DNA of 64,000 bases, from contig NZ_BKZW01000002.1 of assembly GCF_008974265.1 (NCBI RefSeq), positions 1,178,001 to 1,242,000 on the forward strand, given 5' to 3'. Positions 34,469 to 43,643 of this stretch are shown here, piece after piece. Position 1 is the stretch's first letter. Every line of letters starts with the position of its first letter. The position numbers and the translations under genes are program-made. Below the pieces are notes generated by a model, which searched no databases, was not told the origin of the DNA, and saw only the letters and a list, made by a program, of their open reading frames with translations. Origin of the DNA: Dictyobacter vulcani. Its GTDB lineage: Bacteria > Chloroflexota > Ktedonobacteria > Ktedonobacterales > Ktedonobacteraceae.

Positions 34469-34520
34469 TATATAATGAGTTGGGTATGCAGTCACAGATG
34501 CATGCCCATTATTATATATA
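34469..34520. terminator. Imperfect AT-rich hairpin between converging genes
   Basis: CTATATAATG...GGTATGCA and TGCATGCC...CATTATTATATA form an imperfect stem of about 20 bp between the dehydrogenase stop and the methyltransferase stop. Likely a shared bidirectional terminator. Confidence 0.45.
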
Positions 34521-34532
34521 GGTGTGAGTGAA

Positions 34533-35279
34533 TTATTTAATCAGAACGACCAGACGCCAGCCGCCAAAGACGCGTACTGCAAAGTCAGGCTTGAAGGCAT
34601 AGCAGAGCTGGGATGGTAGCCTGACGAGGGCTCGCTTAGCCAGCCGAATAAGTTTATAGAGCGCTTTTGTTGGACTTTTGACTTTGCTCCAGGGTTCAGG
34701 ATCCAGCGGCTGTAAGCTATAGTAATAATCAAGCACCTCATAGCCAGCATCGCGTAGGATTTCCAATGCAATGTCTTTGGTAAAAAAGTGTAAGTGTCCG
34801 GTTGTATGACGATAGTCGATTAACTCGTTCTTAAACACCGATCTGACGGAGATGTCGAGCGGCAGTTGAAGAATTTTGTAGGTGCTCTTGGGATGGACAT
34901 CGCGTAAAATTTGAAAGCAGTTCTCGAAATGCTCCAATACATCGATGAAAAGGATCAGATCAAAGTGGGGTAGTTCTTTGGCGGCAAAGAAATCGCCGAG
35001 ATGAAAGTGTAAGCGGCTGTTTTCGCGTGTTTTGGCTATGTCGATAGCCTGTGGAGCGATATCATAGCCATCAAAAGTGCAATCAGACGGTAAACTTTGC
35101 TGGATAATCTGCAGGATTCCGCCCGATCCACAGCCTATCTCACAGGTAGTTTTGGGTAACAATGCATTGCGCTGCATCATTTCTAAAATACTCTCAGCCT
35201 TCCAGCGAGCAGCATCTTCATGCCAATCGGGGTTCTTCTGTAGATATTCTCCATTTGTATAAAAATCCGCGACAACCAT
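34533..35279 (-). CDS. Class I SAM-dependent methyltransferase
   Basis: 248 residues from the ATG at 35279, which follows AGGAGGATGTAGCT; the frame opens 24 codons earlier. Motif I is CEIGCGSGGILQI, motif II region FDGYDIAPQAIDIAKTR, and FDLILFIDVLEHFENCFQIL is the DxxEH block of UbiG-like enzymes. C-terminal basic tail. Substrate unknown. Confidence 0.85.
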   Translation of the reverse strand: MVVADFYTNGEYLQKNPDWHEDAARWKAESILEMMQRNALLPKTTCEIGCGSGGILQIIQQSLPSDCTFDGYDIAPQAIDIAKTRENSRLHFHLGDFFAAKELPHFDLILFIDVLEHFENCFQILRDVHPKSTYKILQLPLDISVRSVFKNELIDYRHTTGHLHFFTKDIALEILRDAGYEVLDYYYSLQPLDPEPWSKVKSPTKALYKLIRLAKRALVRLPSQLCYAFKPDFAVRVFGGWRLVVLIK

Positions 35280-35410
35280 AGCTACATCCTCCTTGTATAG
35301 TACGATTAGCATCGGCAATATGGGCAATCGGTATTTTTTTACCCATGTCACCTATTATAATCTATTTAACCATACATTTTTTGTTATGCGCTAAAAAAAC
35401 ATAGGAAATT

Positions 35411-35523
35411 GGCTCTCCGGCCATTAGGGGGAAAGCAGGGTGCAGGGGCGGCAGACCCTGACGGAGCGCGAGGTGTCCTCGCAACCCTACCCCTCCCCTC
35501 TTCCCCCGGAAGGACGGAGAGCC
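35411..35523. repeat. GC-rich quasi-palindromic intergenic element
   Basis: GGCTCTCCG and CGGAGAGCC close a long imperfect hairpin that also pairs AGGGGGAA with TTCCCCC and contains GCGAGGTGTCCTCGC. It stands out from the AT-rich gap 35280-35719, which otherwise only holds the hyuA ribosome binding site GGAGG. Confidence 0.5.
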
Positions 35524-35719
35524 AGGAAATTTAGTCGAGAAATGTGGTCTACTCACTATAGCCTAACATTGATAGATTAATGCTCTATTAAGTTTTTGTT
35601 ATGCAGATACTTCTCAGGAGATAGATTGCTCGAATATTTTTTTTACTACCTTTCTTGTGTTAAATGCATCTTTTCATGGAAGCTTTTGCGTAAAGATTGC
35701 TGCTTGAAGGAGGTTTGTC

Positions 35720-37729
35720 ATGTCATATGTCCTGGTGGGTGTTGATACGGGAGGGACATTTACTGATCTTGTCCTGTTGTATGCTGGCACATTCAAAGTT
35801 CATAAAGTACTTTCCACGCCCGAGGACCCATCCCAGGCGATTCTACAAGGGTTGGGTGAGTTAGGTATTTTGCAGACGTTTGATGTGCTGGTGCATGGCT
35901 CGACGGTGGCGACGAATGCGGTGCTGGAGCATAAGGGTGTGGCGACAGGATTGATTACGACGGCTGGCTTTCGCGATATTTTAGAGATTGGCCGTCAGGC
36001 GCGACCGAAGTTGTACAGCTTGCAGGCACAGAAGGTGGAGCCGCTGGTTCCGCGCGAGTTGCGGGTTGAGGTCATTGAGCGACTGAATGAGCGTGGTGAA
36101 GTCCTGCTGGAACTGGATGAGGCTTCGCTGACAGCAGCGCTTGAGCGCCTGCAAAGCGCTGCTGTCGAGGCCGTGGCGATATCATTGCTCTTTAGTTTTA
36201 CCAATCCTGCCCATGAGCAGCGCGTGGCTGAATTGGCTCAGCAAGCCGGTTTCTATACCTCGGTCTCCTCACAAATTCTGCCAGAATTCCGTGAGTATGA
36301 GCGCACCAGTACGACGGTGCTCAATGCCTACATTGGTCCCTTGATTGCGCGCTATCTGGAACGACTGGAGCAGGAACTTCCATCCCATACGACCCTACGT
36401 ATCATGCAATCCAATGGTGGCTCTATTTCCAGTGGGACCGCGCGTAGCGAAGCGGCTCGCACACTTCTCTCAGGACCTGCGGCTGGCGTGGTTGGTGCGG
36501 TCTATGTGGCGCAGGCATCCGGTTTTGAGCAGGCAATCTCTTTTGATATCGGTGGTACTTCGACCGATGTGGCCCTGATCAATGGTGCGGCTACTGAGAC
36601 GACTGATGGCATGGTTGGTGGCTATCCGAGCAAACTACCCATGATAGATATCCATACCGTAGGCGCGGGTGGTGGGAGTATCGCCTGGTTTGATACCGGA
36701 GGAGCCCTGCGCGTTGGGCCCAGATCAGCGGGTGCCAGCCCCGGTCCAGCGGCCTATGGACTTGGTGGACATGAAGCCACCGTCACCGATGCGAATGTTG
36801 TGCTTGGTCGTCTGATTCCAGAAGCCTTTCTGGGTGGTGCCATGACTCTGGATCTACAGGCGGCGCACCTGGCTGTTCAGTTGATTGCGACACGCCTGCA
36901 GACCACGCCGGAAGAGGCGGCACTGGGGATTATCCGTGTGGTCAATGCCAATATGGAGGGCGCGATTCGCGTGATTTCGGTCGAGCGTGGTTGTGATCCG
37001 CGTAGCTTTACGCTCGTTGCCTTTGGTGGTGCCGGACCCCTCCATGCCTGTGAACTGGCGGCCGCCCTGCGTATTCCACGTGTGCTGGTCCCCACAGTGC
37101 CAGGCGTGCTGTCAGCTCTGGGTACGCTGGTAGCGGATACGCTCAAAGATTATGTGCGGACCGTCATGCTCACAAGCGAGCAGGCTCAGGAAGTAGTAAC
37201 TACCGTGTTGCAGGATCTGGAGCAGCAAGGTCGGCAGGACCTGCAAGCTGAGGGCATTGCTGCTGAGGATGTACGCATCGAGCGTTATCTGGATCTCCGC
37301 TATGTGGGCCAATCCTATGAATTGCGTATCCCGTTTGTACAAAAGATTGAGCAGGCAGTCAGGGATTTTCATGCGGCCCATGAGCAGCGTTTTGGCTATA
37401 ATGATCCTGCTGAGCGTGTACAGGTGGTGAATGTACGCTTAAAAGCGCGTGGTCTGACCCATAAGCCTGAGCCGCAGCACCAGCAGGCAAGTACTGATCA
37501 ACGCTTGATCCCATTAAGCCAGCGTCAGGTGGTCTTCGCAGGATCCACAGGAGCGGTGGCGACATATGAGACGCCTGTCTATGAGCGTGCTAACCTGGTT
37601 GCAGAGACTACGCTGGCGGGTCCGGCGATTATTGTGCAGTATGATACCACAACTGTGTTGCCACCTGACTGGCAGGGATACGTTGATCAGGTTGGCAATC
37701 TGATCCTTGAGCGCAGAGAGGAGCAATAA
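35720..37729 (+). CDS. hyuA: N-methylhydantoinase A / 5-oxoprolinase-type subunit
   Basis: 669 residues. N-terminal GVDTGGTFTDLVLL is the phosphate loop of the actin-like ATPase fold, with HGSTVATNAVLEHKG, FDIGGTSTDVALI, GAGGGSIAWFD, GPRSAGASPGPAAYG and AFGGAGPLHACELA following. It binds ATP and, with HyuB, opens hydantoin or 5-oxoproline-like rings in the cytoplasm; acetone carboxylase subunits share the fold. ATG follows GGAGGTTTGTC. hyuB starts 4 bases after its stop. Confidence 0.92.
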   Translation: MSYVLVGVDTGGTFTDLVLLYAGTFKVHKVLSTPEDPSQAILQGLGELGILQTFDVLVHGSTVATNAVLEHKGVATGLITTAGFRDILEIGRQARPKLYSLQAQKVEPLVPRELRVEVIERLNERGEVLLELDEASLTAALERLQSAAVEAVAISLLFSFTNPAHEQRVAELAQQAGFYTSVSSQILPEFREYERTSTTVLNAYIGPLIARYLERLEQELPSHTTLRIMQSNGGSISSGTARSEAARTLLSGPAAGVVGAVYVAQASGFEQAISFDIGGTSTDVALINGAATETTDGMVGGYPSKLPMIDIHTVGAGGGSIAWFDTGGALRVGPRSAGASPGPAAYGLGGHEATVTDANVVLGRLIPEAFLGGAMTLDLQAAHLAVQLIATRLQTTPEEAALGIIRVVNANMEGAIRVISVERGCDPRSFTLVAFGGAGPLHACELAAALRIPRVLVPTVPGVLSALGTLVADTLKDYVRTVMLTSEQAQEVVTTVLQDLEQQGRQDLQAEGIAAEDVRIERYLDLRYVGQSYELRIPFVQKIEQAVRDFHAAHEQRFGYNDPAERVQVVNVRLKARGLTHKPEPQHQQASTDQRLIPLSQRQVVFAGSTGAVATYETPVYERANLVAETTLAGPAIIVQYDTTTVLPPDWQGYVDQVGNLILERREEQ

Positions 37730-37733
37730 CGCT

Positions 37734-39341
37734 ATGAGCGAGACGACACATGTGACGCCGATCAGCCTGGAGATCTTGCGCAGTGCCCTGACGGCACTGG
37801 CTGAAGAAATAGGCACGGTCTTGATGCTGAGTAGTTATTCTCCCAATATCAAAGAGCGACGCGACTTTTCCTGTGCGCTCTTTGATATCCAGGGTCGCTT
37901 GATTGCCCAGGCTGCGCATATTCCGGTCCATCTGGGTGCAATGCCGGACTCGGTGGCGGCCGCGCTGGCCAGCTTTGATAGCTTTGCGCCTGGTGATCTG
38001 ATCGCGCTCAATGATCCTTTTCTGGGCGGCTCGCACCTGCCAGATATTACGTTGATCTCGCCGATCTTTGTCGAGCTAGCAGGTGATGAGCGCCTGATTG
38101 GTTTCGCGGCCAATCGCGCTCACCACTCGGATGTTGGTGGGATGTCGCCGGGCTCGATGCCGCTGGCCAGCGAGATCTACCAGGAAGGGCTGATTATTCC
38201 GCCGATCAAGTTGTGGGATGCTGGTCAACTCAACCAGCCGTTACTGGCCCTGCTGCTGCGCAATGTGCGTACCCCTGAGGAGCGGCGTGGCGATCTCACA
38301 GCCCAGGTGGCGGCGAACCGGACGGCGATCCGCCGCATGCAGGAGCTGGTTGAGCGCTGGAGCTTGCCGATCCTGGAGGAACATGTCGAGGCGCTGATCG
38401 CCTATGCCCAACGTATCACGCGCGCCAGTATTGAGAAGATTCCAGATGGCACGTACTCCTTTGAGGATTACCTGGATGACGATGGGATGAGCGCTGAGGC
38501 CGTCAAAATCGCCGTTCGGGTGACGGTGTATGAAAGTGACCTGACGGTGGATTTCTCGGGCAGTAGTCCTCAGGTCCGTGGTAATATCAACACCGTGGCG
38601 GCAATTGCTCGTTCGGCGGCTTACTATGCGGTGCGCTGCCTGCTACCAGAGGATGCGCCGATGAACCATGGTACTTTTGCGCCGGTGACGGTGATCGCAC
38701 CAGAGGGAACAGTGGTCAATGCGCGTCCGCCCGCCGGGGTCGCGCAGGGCAATGTCGAGACCTCCCAGCGTATTACCGATACCATCTTTGGAGCCCTGGC
38801 TCAGGCGCTCCCGGAGCTTATTGCGGCCGCCGGACAGGGAACCATGAACAACCTGACTGCCGGTGGCATCGATCCCCGCAGTCAGCAACCCTTTGCCTAC
38901 TATGAAACCATGGGTGGTGGTATGGGGGCTGGTCCCGAGTGCGATGGGATGTCCGGGGTACATGTGCACATGAGCAACACCCTCAACACACCCGTTGAAG
39001 CGTTCGAGTACGCGTATCCCATGCGCATCACCCGTTATCAACTGCGCGACGATTCTGGTGGTCACGGTCTGCACCGTGGAGGCGATGGCTTGATCCGTGA
39101 AATTAGCTTTGAAGTCCCGACCGACGTAACCCTGCTCAGCGAGCGCCGCCGCTTCGTACCCTATGGACTCCAGGGAGGAGAGCCAGGCCAGCGTGGCGAG
39201 AATCGCTTGATCCATGATGGGCAGGAAAGCAGCCTGCCCGGAAAAATCCACTTCCGAGCCGCACCTGGTGATCGACTCTCCATCGCCTCACCCGGCGGAG
39301 GTGGCTGGGGCAAACCAGCAACGTTGATAGATAAAGATTGA
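37734..39341 (+). CDS. hyuB: N-methylhydantoinase B / 5-oxoprolinase-type subunit
   Basis: 535 residues from the ATG at 37734 (site GAGGAG inside the end of hyuA). Family blocks include LEILRSALTALAEEIGTVLM, SPNIKERRDFSCALFD, HIPVHLGAMPDSVAAAL, NDPFLGGSHLPDITLISP, ANRAHHSDVGGMSPGSMP and VAQGNVETSQRITD. Partner of HyuA; both are needed for ATP-dependent ring opening. Confidence 0.93.
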   Translation: MSETTHVTPISLEILRSALTALAEEIGTVLMLSSYSPNIKERRDFSCALFDIQGRLIAQAAHIPVHLGAMPDSVAAALASFDSFAPGDLIALNDPFLGGSHLPDITLISPIFVELAGDERLIGFAANRAHHSDVGGMSPGSMPLASEIYQEGLIIPPIKLWDAGQLNQPLLALLLRNVRTPEERRGDLTAQVAANRTAIRRMQELVERWSLPILEEHVEALIAYAQRITRASIEKIPDGTYSFEDYLDDDGMSAEAVKIAVRVTVYESDLTVDFSGSSPQVRGNINTVAAIARSAAYYAVRCLLPEDAPMNHGTFAPVTVIAPEGTVVNARPPAGVAQGNVETSQRITDTIFGALAQALPELIAAAGQGTMNNLTAGGIDPRSQQPFAYYETMGGGMGAGPECDGMSGVHVHMSNTLNTPVEAFEYAYPMRITRYQLRDDSGGHGLHRGGDGLIREISFEVPTDVTLLSERRRFVPYGLQGGEPGQRGENRLIHDGQESSLPGKIHFRAAPGDRLSIASPGGGGWGKPATLIDKD

Positions 39342-39344
39342 ACG

Positions 39345-39399
39345 TATATAAAAACAAGCCCACTAATGCGTTTTGGATTAGCGAGCTTGTTTTTATATA
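39345..39399. terminator. Bidirectional terminator between hyuB and the phosphatase
   Basis: TATATAAAAACAAGC (39345-39359) and GCTTGTTTTTATATA (39385-39399) form a perfect 15-bp stem with a partly paired inner part. It starts 4 bases after the hyuB stop, with A/T tracts on both sides. Confidence 0.75.
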
Positions 39400-39421
39400 A
39401 AGGATTGTAAGGTGTGCTTAA

Positions 39422-40030
39422 TTATAAGTGTTGATAATCGTTATAGCGTTCTAATGCCCATTTGGATGCATGTTCTGCTTTATGCCAGTGGGTAATTGAA
39501 GTATTTCGAGCGGCAATTGACACAGGTGAGAGTGTTGCTGTGTTCAGCCCGAAGAAATAGGTGAATGCTGCTCCAACAATGCCCCCATGACTGATCAGGA
39601 CCACTGTCTTACCAGCGTGCTCCTCAATAATACGTTTTAGAGCGGATTGAACACGTAGCGAGAACTCCTGGCCGGTTTCGTAACCATCCTGCCAGCGATA
39701 AAAAGGTTTTTGTTCATCCGGAACCTGCTTCCAGCGCGCCGTGAACTCCTCGGGTGTCATACTACCATCCTCGCAGCGCCACTCCTCAAAATCCTGGTCC
39801 AGCACAATTGGCTGTCCCAGTACCGGAGCCAGGATCCTGGCGGATTCCTGTGCGCGCTGCAATGGACTACTAATCAACACATCAACCTTTATCTCACCTG
39901 TCCTCGCCAACCGATCACGTAAGCGTTCCGTTTGTCTGATACCATCCTCTGAAAGACCCAGATCCTGATACTTACCGTCCTTCAAAGCCTCAATGTTATC
40001 GCCATGGCGAATCAAATAGATATGTGTCAA
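39422..40030 (-). CDS. Histidine phosphatase family protein
   Basis: 202 residues. The catalytic RHG is in IYLIRHGDN; the second His is in TVVLISHGGIVGAAF, with LISSPLQRAQESARIL and the acidic FEEWRCEDG between. Phosphoglycerate-mutase-like fold, forming a phospho-His intermediate. Substrate unknown. ATG follows GGAGGCAGAGATTTG. Confidence 0.88.
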   Translation of the reverse strand: MTHIYLIRHGDNIEALKDGKYQDLGLSEDGIRQTERLRDRLARTGEIKVDVLISSPLQRAQESARILAPVLGQPIVLDQDFEEWRCEDGSMTPEEFTARWKQVPDEQKPFYRWQDGYETGQEFSLRVQSALKRIIEEHAGKTVVLISHGGIVGAAFTYFFGLNTATLSPVSIAARNTSITHWHKAEHASKWALERYNDYQHL

Positions 40031-40040
40031 ATCTCTGCCT

Positions 40041-40096
40041 CCTTACCTTATTGTATCTTACACGGATATATCTGTTATGGATATAATAAGGTAAGG
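40041..40096. terminator. Inverted repeat between the GT39 and phosphatase genes
   Basis: CCTTACCTTATTGTATC and GGATATAATAAGGTAAGG form an imperfect stem of about 16 bp. It follows the GT39 gene and precedes the phosphatase start, so it could be a terminator or lie in the phosphatase promoter. Confidence 0.4.
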
Positions 40097-40196
40097 TAGA
40101 AGTACTGTCAAGTGTGTTATTCAATTGACCATGAACAAGTTGTGATGTGTTGGGTACGGTTTTCTGGCTGCGAACTTGCGATTGTCCTGATCGAAA

Positions 40197-41969
40197 CTAT
40201 GTTGTTAGAATGTCGCAATAGATAGTTTGGCCGCCGGTGATGCTATAGATATGATGATAGCCGGCGGGCCATGGATAGCCGCGTTGCTTGAGGTTGGTGG
40301 GCCAGATGAGATAGGTGTAGCCTTGAAAACTGCTGGGAATATATTTGAAGTCTTTGTCGGTAACATCGATTTGTTTGAGCTGGAAGCGCTGGTTCAGGGT
40401 CGGATTATAGGTAAACCAGTTGACAGATAAGCCGCCTCCATTGAGGCTGCTTCCGATCAGGCCGACTCTAGCGTGGTCCTGTGAATGAGATGCCAACCAT
40501 TGCAGGGCTTCGCGATAGCCAGGATAGGCGACCTGTAAGCGCTGGTTTTCGTTATTCTGGAATAACTCAGATGTATAGCCTTCAGCCGCATAGACTGTGC
40601 TCAAGCCAAGCAAGTGTGGAGCGATTGCCAGGATGGCAAGGAGTATGGCTGGAATGAGTATATGGAGTTGCATACCCGGATTCTTGCTGCCTATATGTGG
40701 GTCTTGATCGCTGGCCGGTGTTGGTATATCCAGACTATGTATCGATTTTTTCCAGATCAAGTTGGTCAGGTAATGTAGTAATACTGCTAATCCAGCGACG
40801 CCTGCAATGGCAACAGGTGGAGTGACGGGCAGGTAATAATGGGTGCCAACTGCGATATTGAGCAGGCTGAACATCGCAAGCGTGCCAATGAGCCAGATCA
40901 GCAGGTAAGCGTGGCGGCTAATCTGTGTGACTTCTATCTGTGATGGATTGAGATGAAAGCGTATGACTTTGACCAGTGCAAAGATGCAAAAAAATACAGC
41001 AGGAATCGTCAGGAAGCTACTCATTTTTATGAAGATAGTATAGTCGCTGGTCCAGATGGGCACATGGGTAAGAATATGATTGTCCAGAAAAACAAGGTGC
41101 CCGCTCTTTGAATGGGTGGCTTCAAAGGCAAAGCTGCTTAAGAGTCGTGCTACAGGTTGTGGCCAGATGGCTGGATCAGCCAGCAAGAACCCGAGTGGAG
41201 CAACGATAAAGGCGATGGCCCACCAGCGCCAGGGAAATGCGGGTCGCTGCTCGATTGGTAGCTTTGGTCGCAACACGAAATAGTAATAGGCGATAAAGAG
41301 CACGATGGCGGGAATGGCTAAGGCGGCAGGATATTTGCTGGCGGCTCCCAAACCTATGAGCAGTGTGACCACTGGATAGAGCCAGGGGCGCTTGATTGCG
41401 TGCCATAGTAGTAGATAGGCCAGGGTGACAAAGGTTGCCATGGTCATGTCCAGATAGGCCAGAGCGCTGAAATATGCCAGCCAGGGACTCACTGCCAGGG
41501 CCAGTGCTGCAATCTGTGCGATCTTTTTTCCGAATGGAGCGCGCCCTAACCAGTATATGCCCAGGACCAATAAGGTGCCCATGATCACACTGGGCAGACG
41601 TCCTGCCATAAGTTCGCCGAGTGGATGGCCAATGAGGTTATTTAGCACTATCGACGTTCCGATCAAGATTTTGACCAGTGGTGGATGTTCGTGATTGACT
41701 AACCATTGCCCGGAAGTGATATCGTGGCTGGCAATCAAGCTTAGATAAAGTTTACCACCAGATATATACACAATTTCATCGGTAACTTCATCAAGTTGCC
41801 GTGCCAGTAGCAAACGTGGTAGCAGGGCCACCAGAGCCAGACCAATACTTACAAGCACCGTGATCAGGTGTTGGCTGGATAATAGCAATAGCGTGGCACG
41901 GCGCGATGTTTTAGCCGCATCAGGTGTGGCTGTCTGTTTCTTTGTTGTGCTTTCAATACTGGCTGCCAT
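40197..41969 (-). CDS. GT39-family membrane glycosyltransferase (PMT/ArnT-like)
   Basis: 590 residues from the ATG at 41969 after GGGGAGCACG. After TM1, LDEVTDEIVYISGGKLYL holds the acidic residues that start the catalytic loop, and LVNHEHPPLVKILIG is the conserved HPPL block. Around eleven membrane segments follow, then an outer C-terminal domain (SQDHARVGLIGSSLNGGGLS). It should transfer a sugar from a polyprenyl-phosphate donor to a protein or lipid outside the membrane. Confidence 0.88.
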   Translation of the reverse strand: MAASIESTTKKQTATPDAAKTSRRATLLLLSSQHLITVLVSIGLALVALLPRLLLARQLDEVTDEIVYISGGKLYLSLIASHDITSGQWLVNHEHPPLVKILIGTSIVLNNLIGHPLGELMAGRLPSVIMGTLLVLGIYWLGRAPFGKKIAQIAALALAVSPWLAYFSALAYLDMTMATFVTLAYLLLWHAIKRPWLYPVVTLLIGLGAASKYPAALAIPAIVLFIAYYYFVLRPKLPIEQRPAFPWRWWAIAFIVAPLGFLLADPAIWPQPVARLLSSFAFEATHSKSGHLVFLDNHILTHVPIWTSDYTIFIKMSSFLTIPAVFFCIFALVKVIRFHLNPSQIEVTQISRHAYLLIWLIGTLAMFSLLNIAVGTHYYLPVTPPVAIAGVAGLAVLLHYLTNLIWKKSIHSLDIPTPASDQDPHIGSKNPGMQLHILIPAILLAILAIAPHLLGLSTVYAAEGYTSELFQNNENQRLQVAYPGYREALQWLASHSQDHARVGLIGSSLNGGGLSVNWFTYNPTLNQRFQLKQIDVTDKDFKYIPSSFQGYTYLIWPTNLKQRGYPWPAGYHHIYSITGGQTIYCDILTT

Positions 41970-42175
41970 CGTGCTCCCCTCCCCATATGATAATAGATGA
42001 ATATATAGTAATAGAAGCTTGTATCCCAAAAATAACATCAATAAATATTGCTATGTCTGAAAGGCATTATAGCAATAACTGGCTTTAAAATCCTGTAACG
42101 TAGTACTAAAGTTATGATTTGCCAGCATCGGTTGATCGTATTTTTGGTCACATTACTGTTATTCCACAATGGCAC

Positions 42176-42219
42176 AAAAAAGAGGAAGAAAATCATGACT
42201 CATTTTCTTCCTCTTTTTT
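42176..42219. terminator. Bidirectional terminator after selD
   Basis: AAAAAAGAGGAAGAAAAT (42176-42193) and its exact complement (42202-42219) form an 18-bp stem with an 8-base loop. On the minus strand the stem ends in six T. It lies 20 bases after the selD stop. Confidence 0.75.
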
Positions 42220-42238
42220 ATAGCAAGCGAGTAGTGTT

Positions 42239-43297
42239 TTAGCGTACTTCCAGGACTACTTCGGCTTCGGTGGCGACTTGGTCGGTGACGTGGCCGATAC
42301 GCCAGAAGGGGACTTCTGGGCCGAGGTTGGCGAGTTGGGACCAGGTGTCCTGGTCGACGGCGGCAAAGAGTCCGCCGGAGGTCTGGGGATCCCAGAGGAT
42401 GGCCTGGTCGATGGGGTCGATGCCCTCGGCGATGCTGACATGGGATTCCAGGAAGGCTTTGTTGCGTTGGGCTCCGCCGGGAATACAGCCGAGTTCGGCA
42501 TAGTGGCGAACGTTTTGCAGCAAGGGGAAGGCGTTCAGGTCAAAGCTCATGTTGGTCAGACTCTGGAGCGCCATCTCGCGGGCATGACCCATGATGCCAA
42601 AGCCAGTGACATCGGTGGCGGCGTGTACGCCTTTGCCGGCCGCAACCAGTGCTTCGCTGGCCTTGAGGTTCAGACGCGTCATCGAGGCAATGGCGGCCTG
42701 GATGTCCTCTTCAGTGACTTTGTTACGTTTCTGCGCGGTGGTCAGGAGTCCTGTGCCCAGTGGTTTGCTGAGGATCAAGATATCGCCAGGCTGCGCGCCG
42801 CCCTTGGTCAGGATATGGTCTGGATGAACCATGCCAGTTACCGAGAGGCCGTATTTAGGCTCATTATCAATGATGGTGTGCCCACCCGCGATGGCCCCAC
42901 CGGCCTGCGCCACGATATCGGCTCCCCCACGCAGCACCTCGCTGAGAATGGCAGGATCCAGATCATCCGGCCAGGCCACCAGATTGATGGCCATCAGGAC
43001 CTTGCCGCCCATGGCATAGATATCGCTGACCGCGTTCGCCGCCGCGATAGCACCATAACTATAAGGATCATCCACAACGGGTGGAAAGAAGTCTGCGGTA
43101 CTGATCACCGCCTGTTCAGCATTTACGCGATAGACCGCCGCATCATCAATCGCATCCAGCCCCACCAGCAGATCCTGTGGTACGCCTGCATGTTTTAAGG
43201 GACTCACAACCTGGGCCAGATTCTGCGGACCCATTTTAGCGGCACAGCCAGCGCTACCGGCCAGCGTAGTTAAGCGAATCGGAATATTGATACTCAT
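42239..43297 (-). CDS. selD: Selenide, water dikinase
   Basis: 352 residues from the ATG at 43297 after GAGAAGGTTATCTCTA. SelD makes selenophosphate from selenide and ATP, the selenium donor for selenocysteine and 2-selenouridine. The N-terminal motif reads AGSAGCAAKMGP: the catalytic position is Cys (not Sec) and Lys is retained. AVISTADFFPPVVDDPYSYG, AGGHTIIDNEPKYGLSVTGM, TDVTGFGIMGHA and WDPQTSGGLFAAV are the ATP-binding blocks. No selA, selB or selU is in the window. Confidence 0.95.
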   Translation of the reverse strand: MSINIPIRLTTLAGSAGCAAKMGPQNLAQVVSPLKHAGVPQDLLVGLDAIDDAAVYRVNAEQAVISTADFFPPVVDDPYSYGAIAAANAVSDIYAMGGKVLMAINLVAWPDDLDPAILSEVLRGGADIVAQAGGAIAGGHTIIDNEPKYGLSVTGMVHPDHILTKGGAQPGDILILSKPLGTGLLTTAQKRNKVTEEDIQAAIASMTRLNLKASEALVAAGKGVHAATDVTGFGIMGHAREMALQSLTNMSFDLNAFPLLQNVRHYAELGCIPGGAQRNKAFLESHVSIAEGIDPIDQAILWDPQTSGGLFAAVDQDTWSQLANLGPEVPFWRIGHVTDQVATEAEVVLEVR

Positions 43298-43643
43298 TAG
43301 AGATAACCTTCTCAAACAAATGACAATAACTACTATCAATATTGTACTATCTTTATTGAAGTAGCTTCAATCCATCTAGTATAAGATCAATGCCCTTGCA
43401 TATTAGCAGAGATAGATGCCGCAACTATGTTTCGATCTATGGTATTACTCAAGTCGCAGAAAAAGAAGACTTTTATCTTGCATAAAACCGCTAAAAGGAG
43501 TACGATGAATTTTAATCTCATCTATGAATTACGTATATATAGATGATCTGTCAGTCAGGATGCTTGCTATACCAATCGCTATAAATACAATCGATTTGAG
43601 CATAGAGCATAACTGGCGCAGTATTTCAGGGAGGAAAAAGATA

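Noticed and set aside
42278..43198. 306-codon plus-strand frame opposite selD
   Set aside because: Antisense to a complete selD with all motifs; no ribosome site and a composition typical of a shadow frame.
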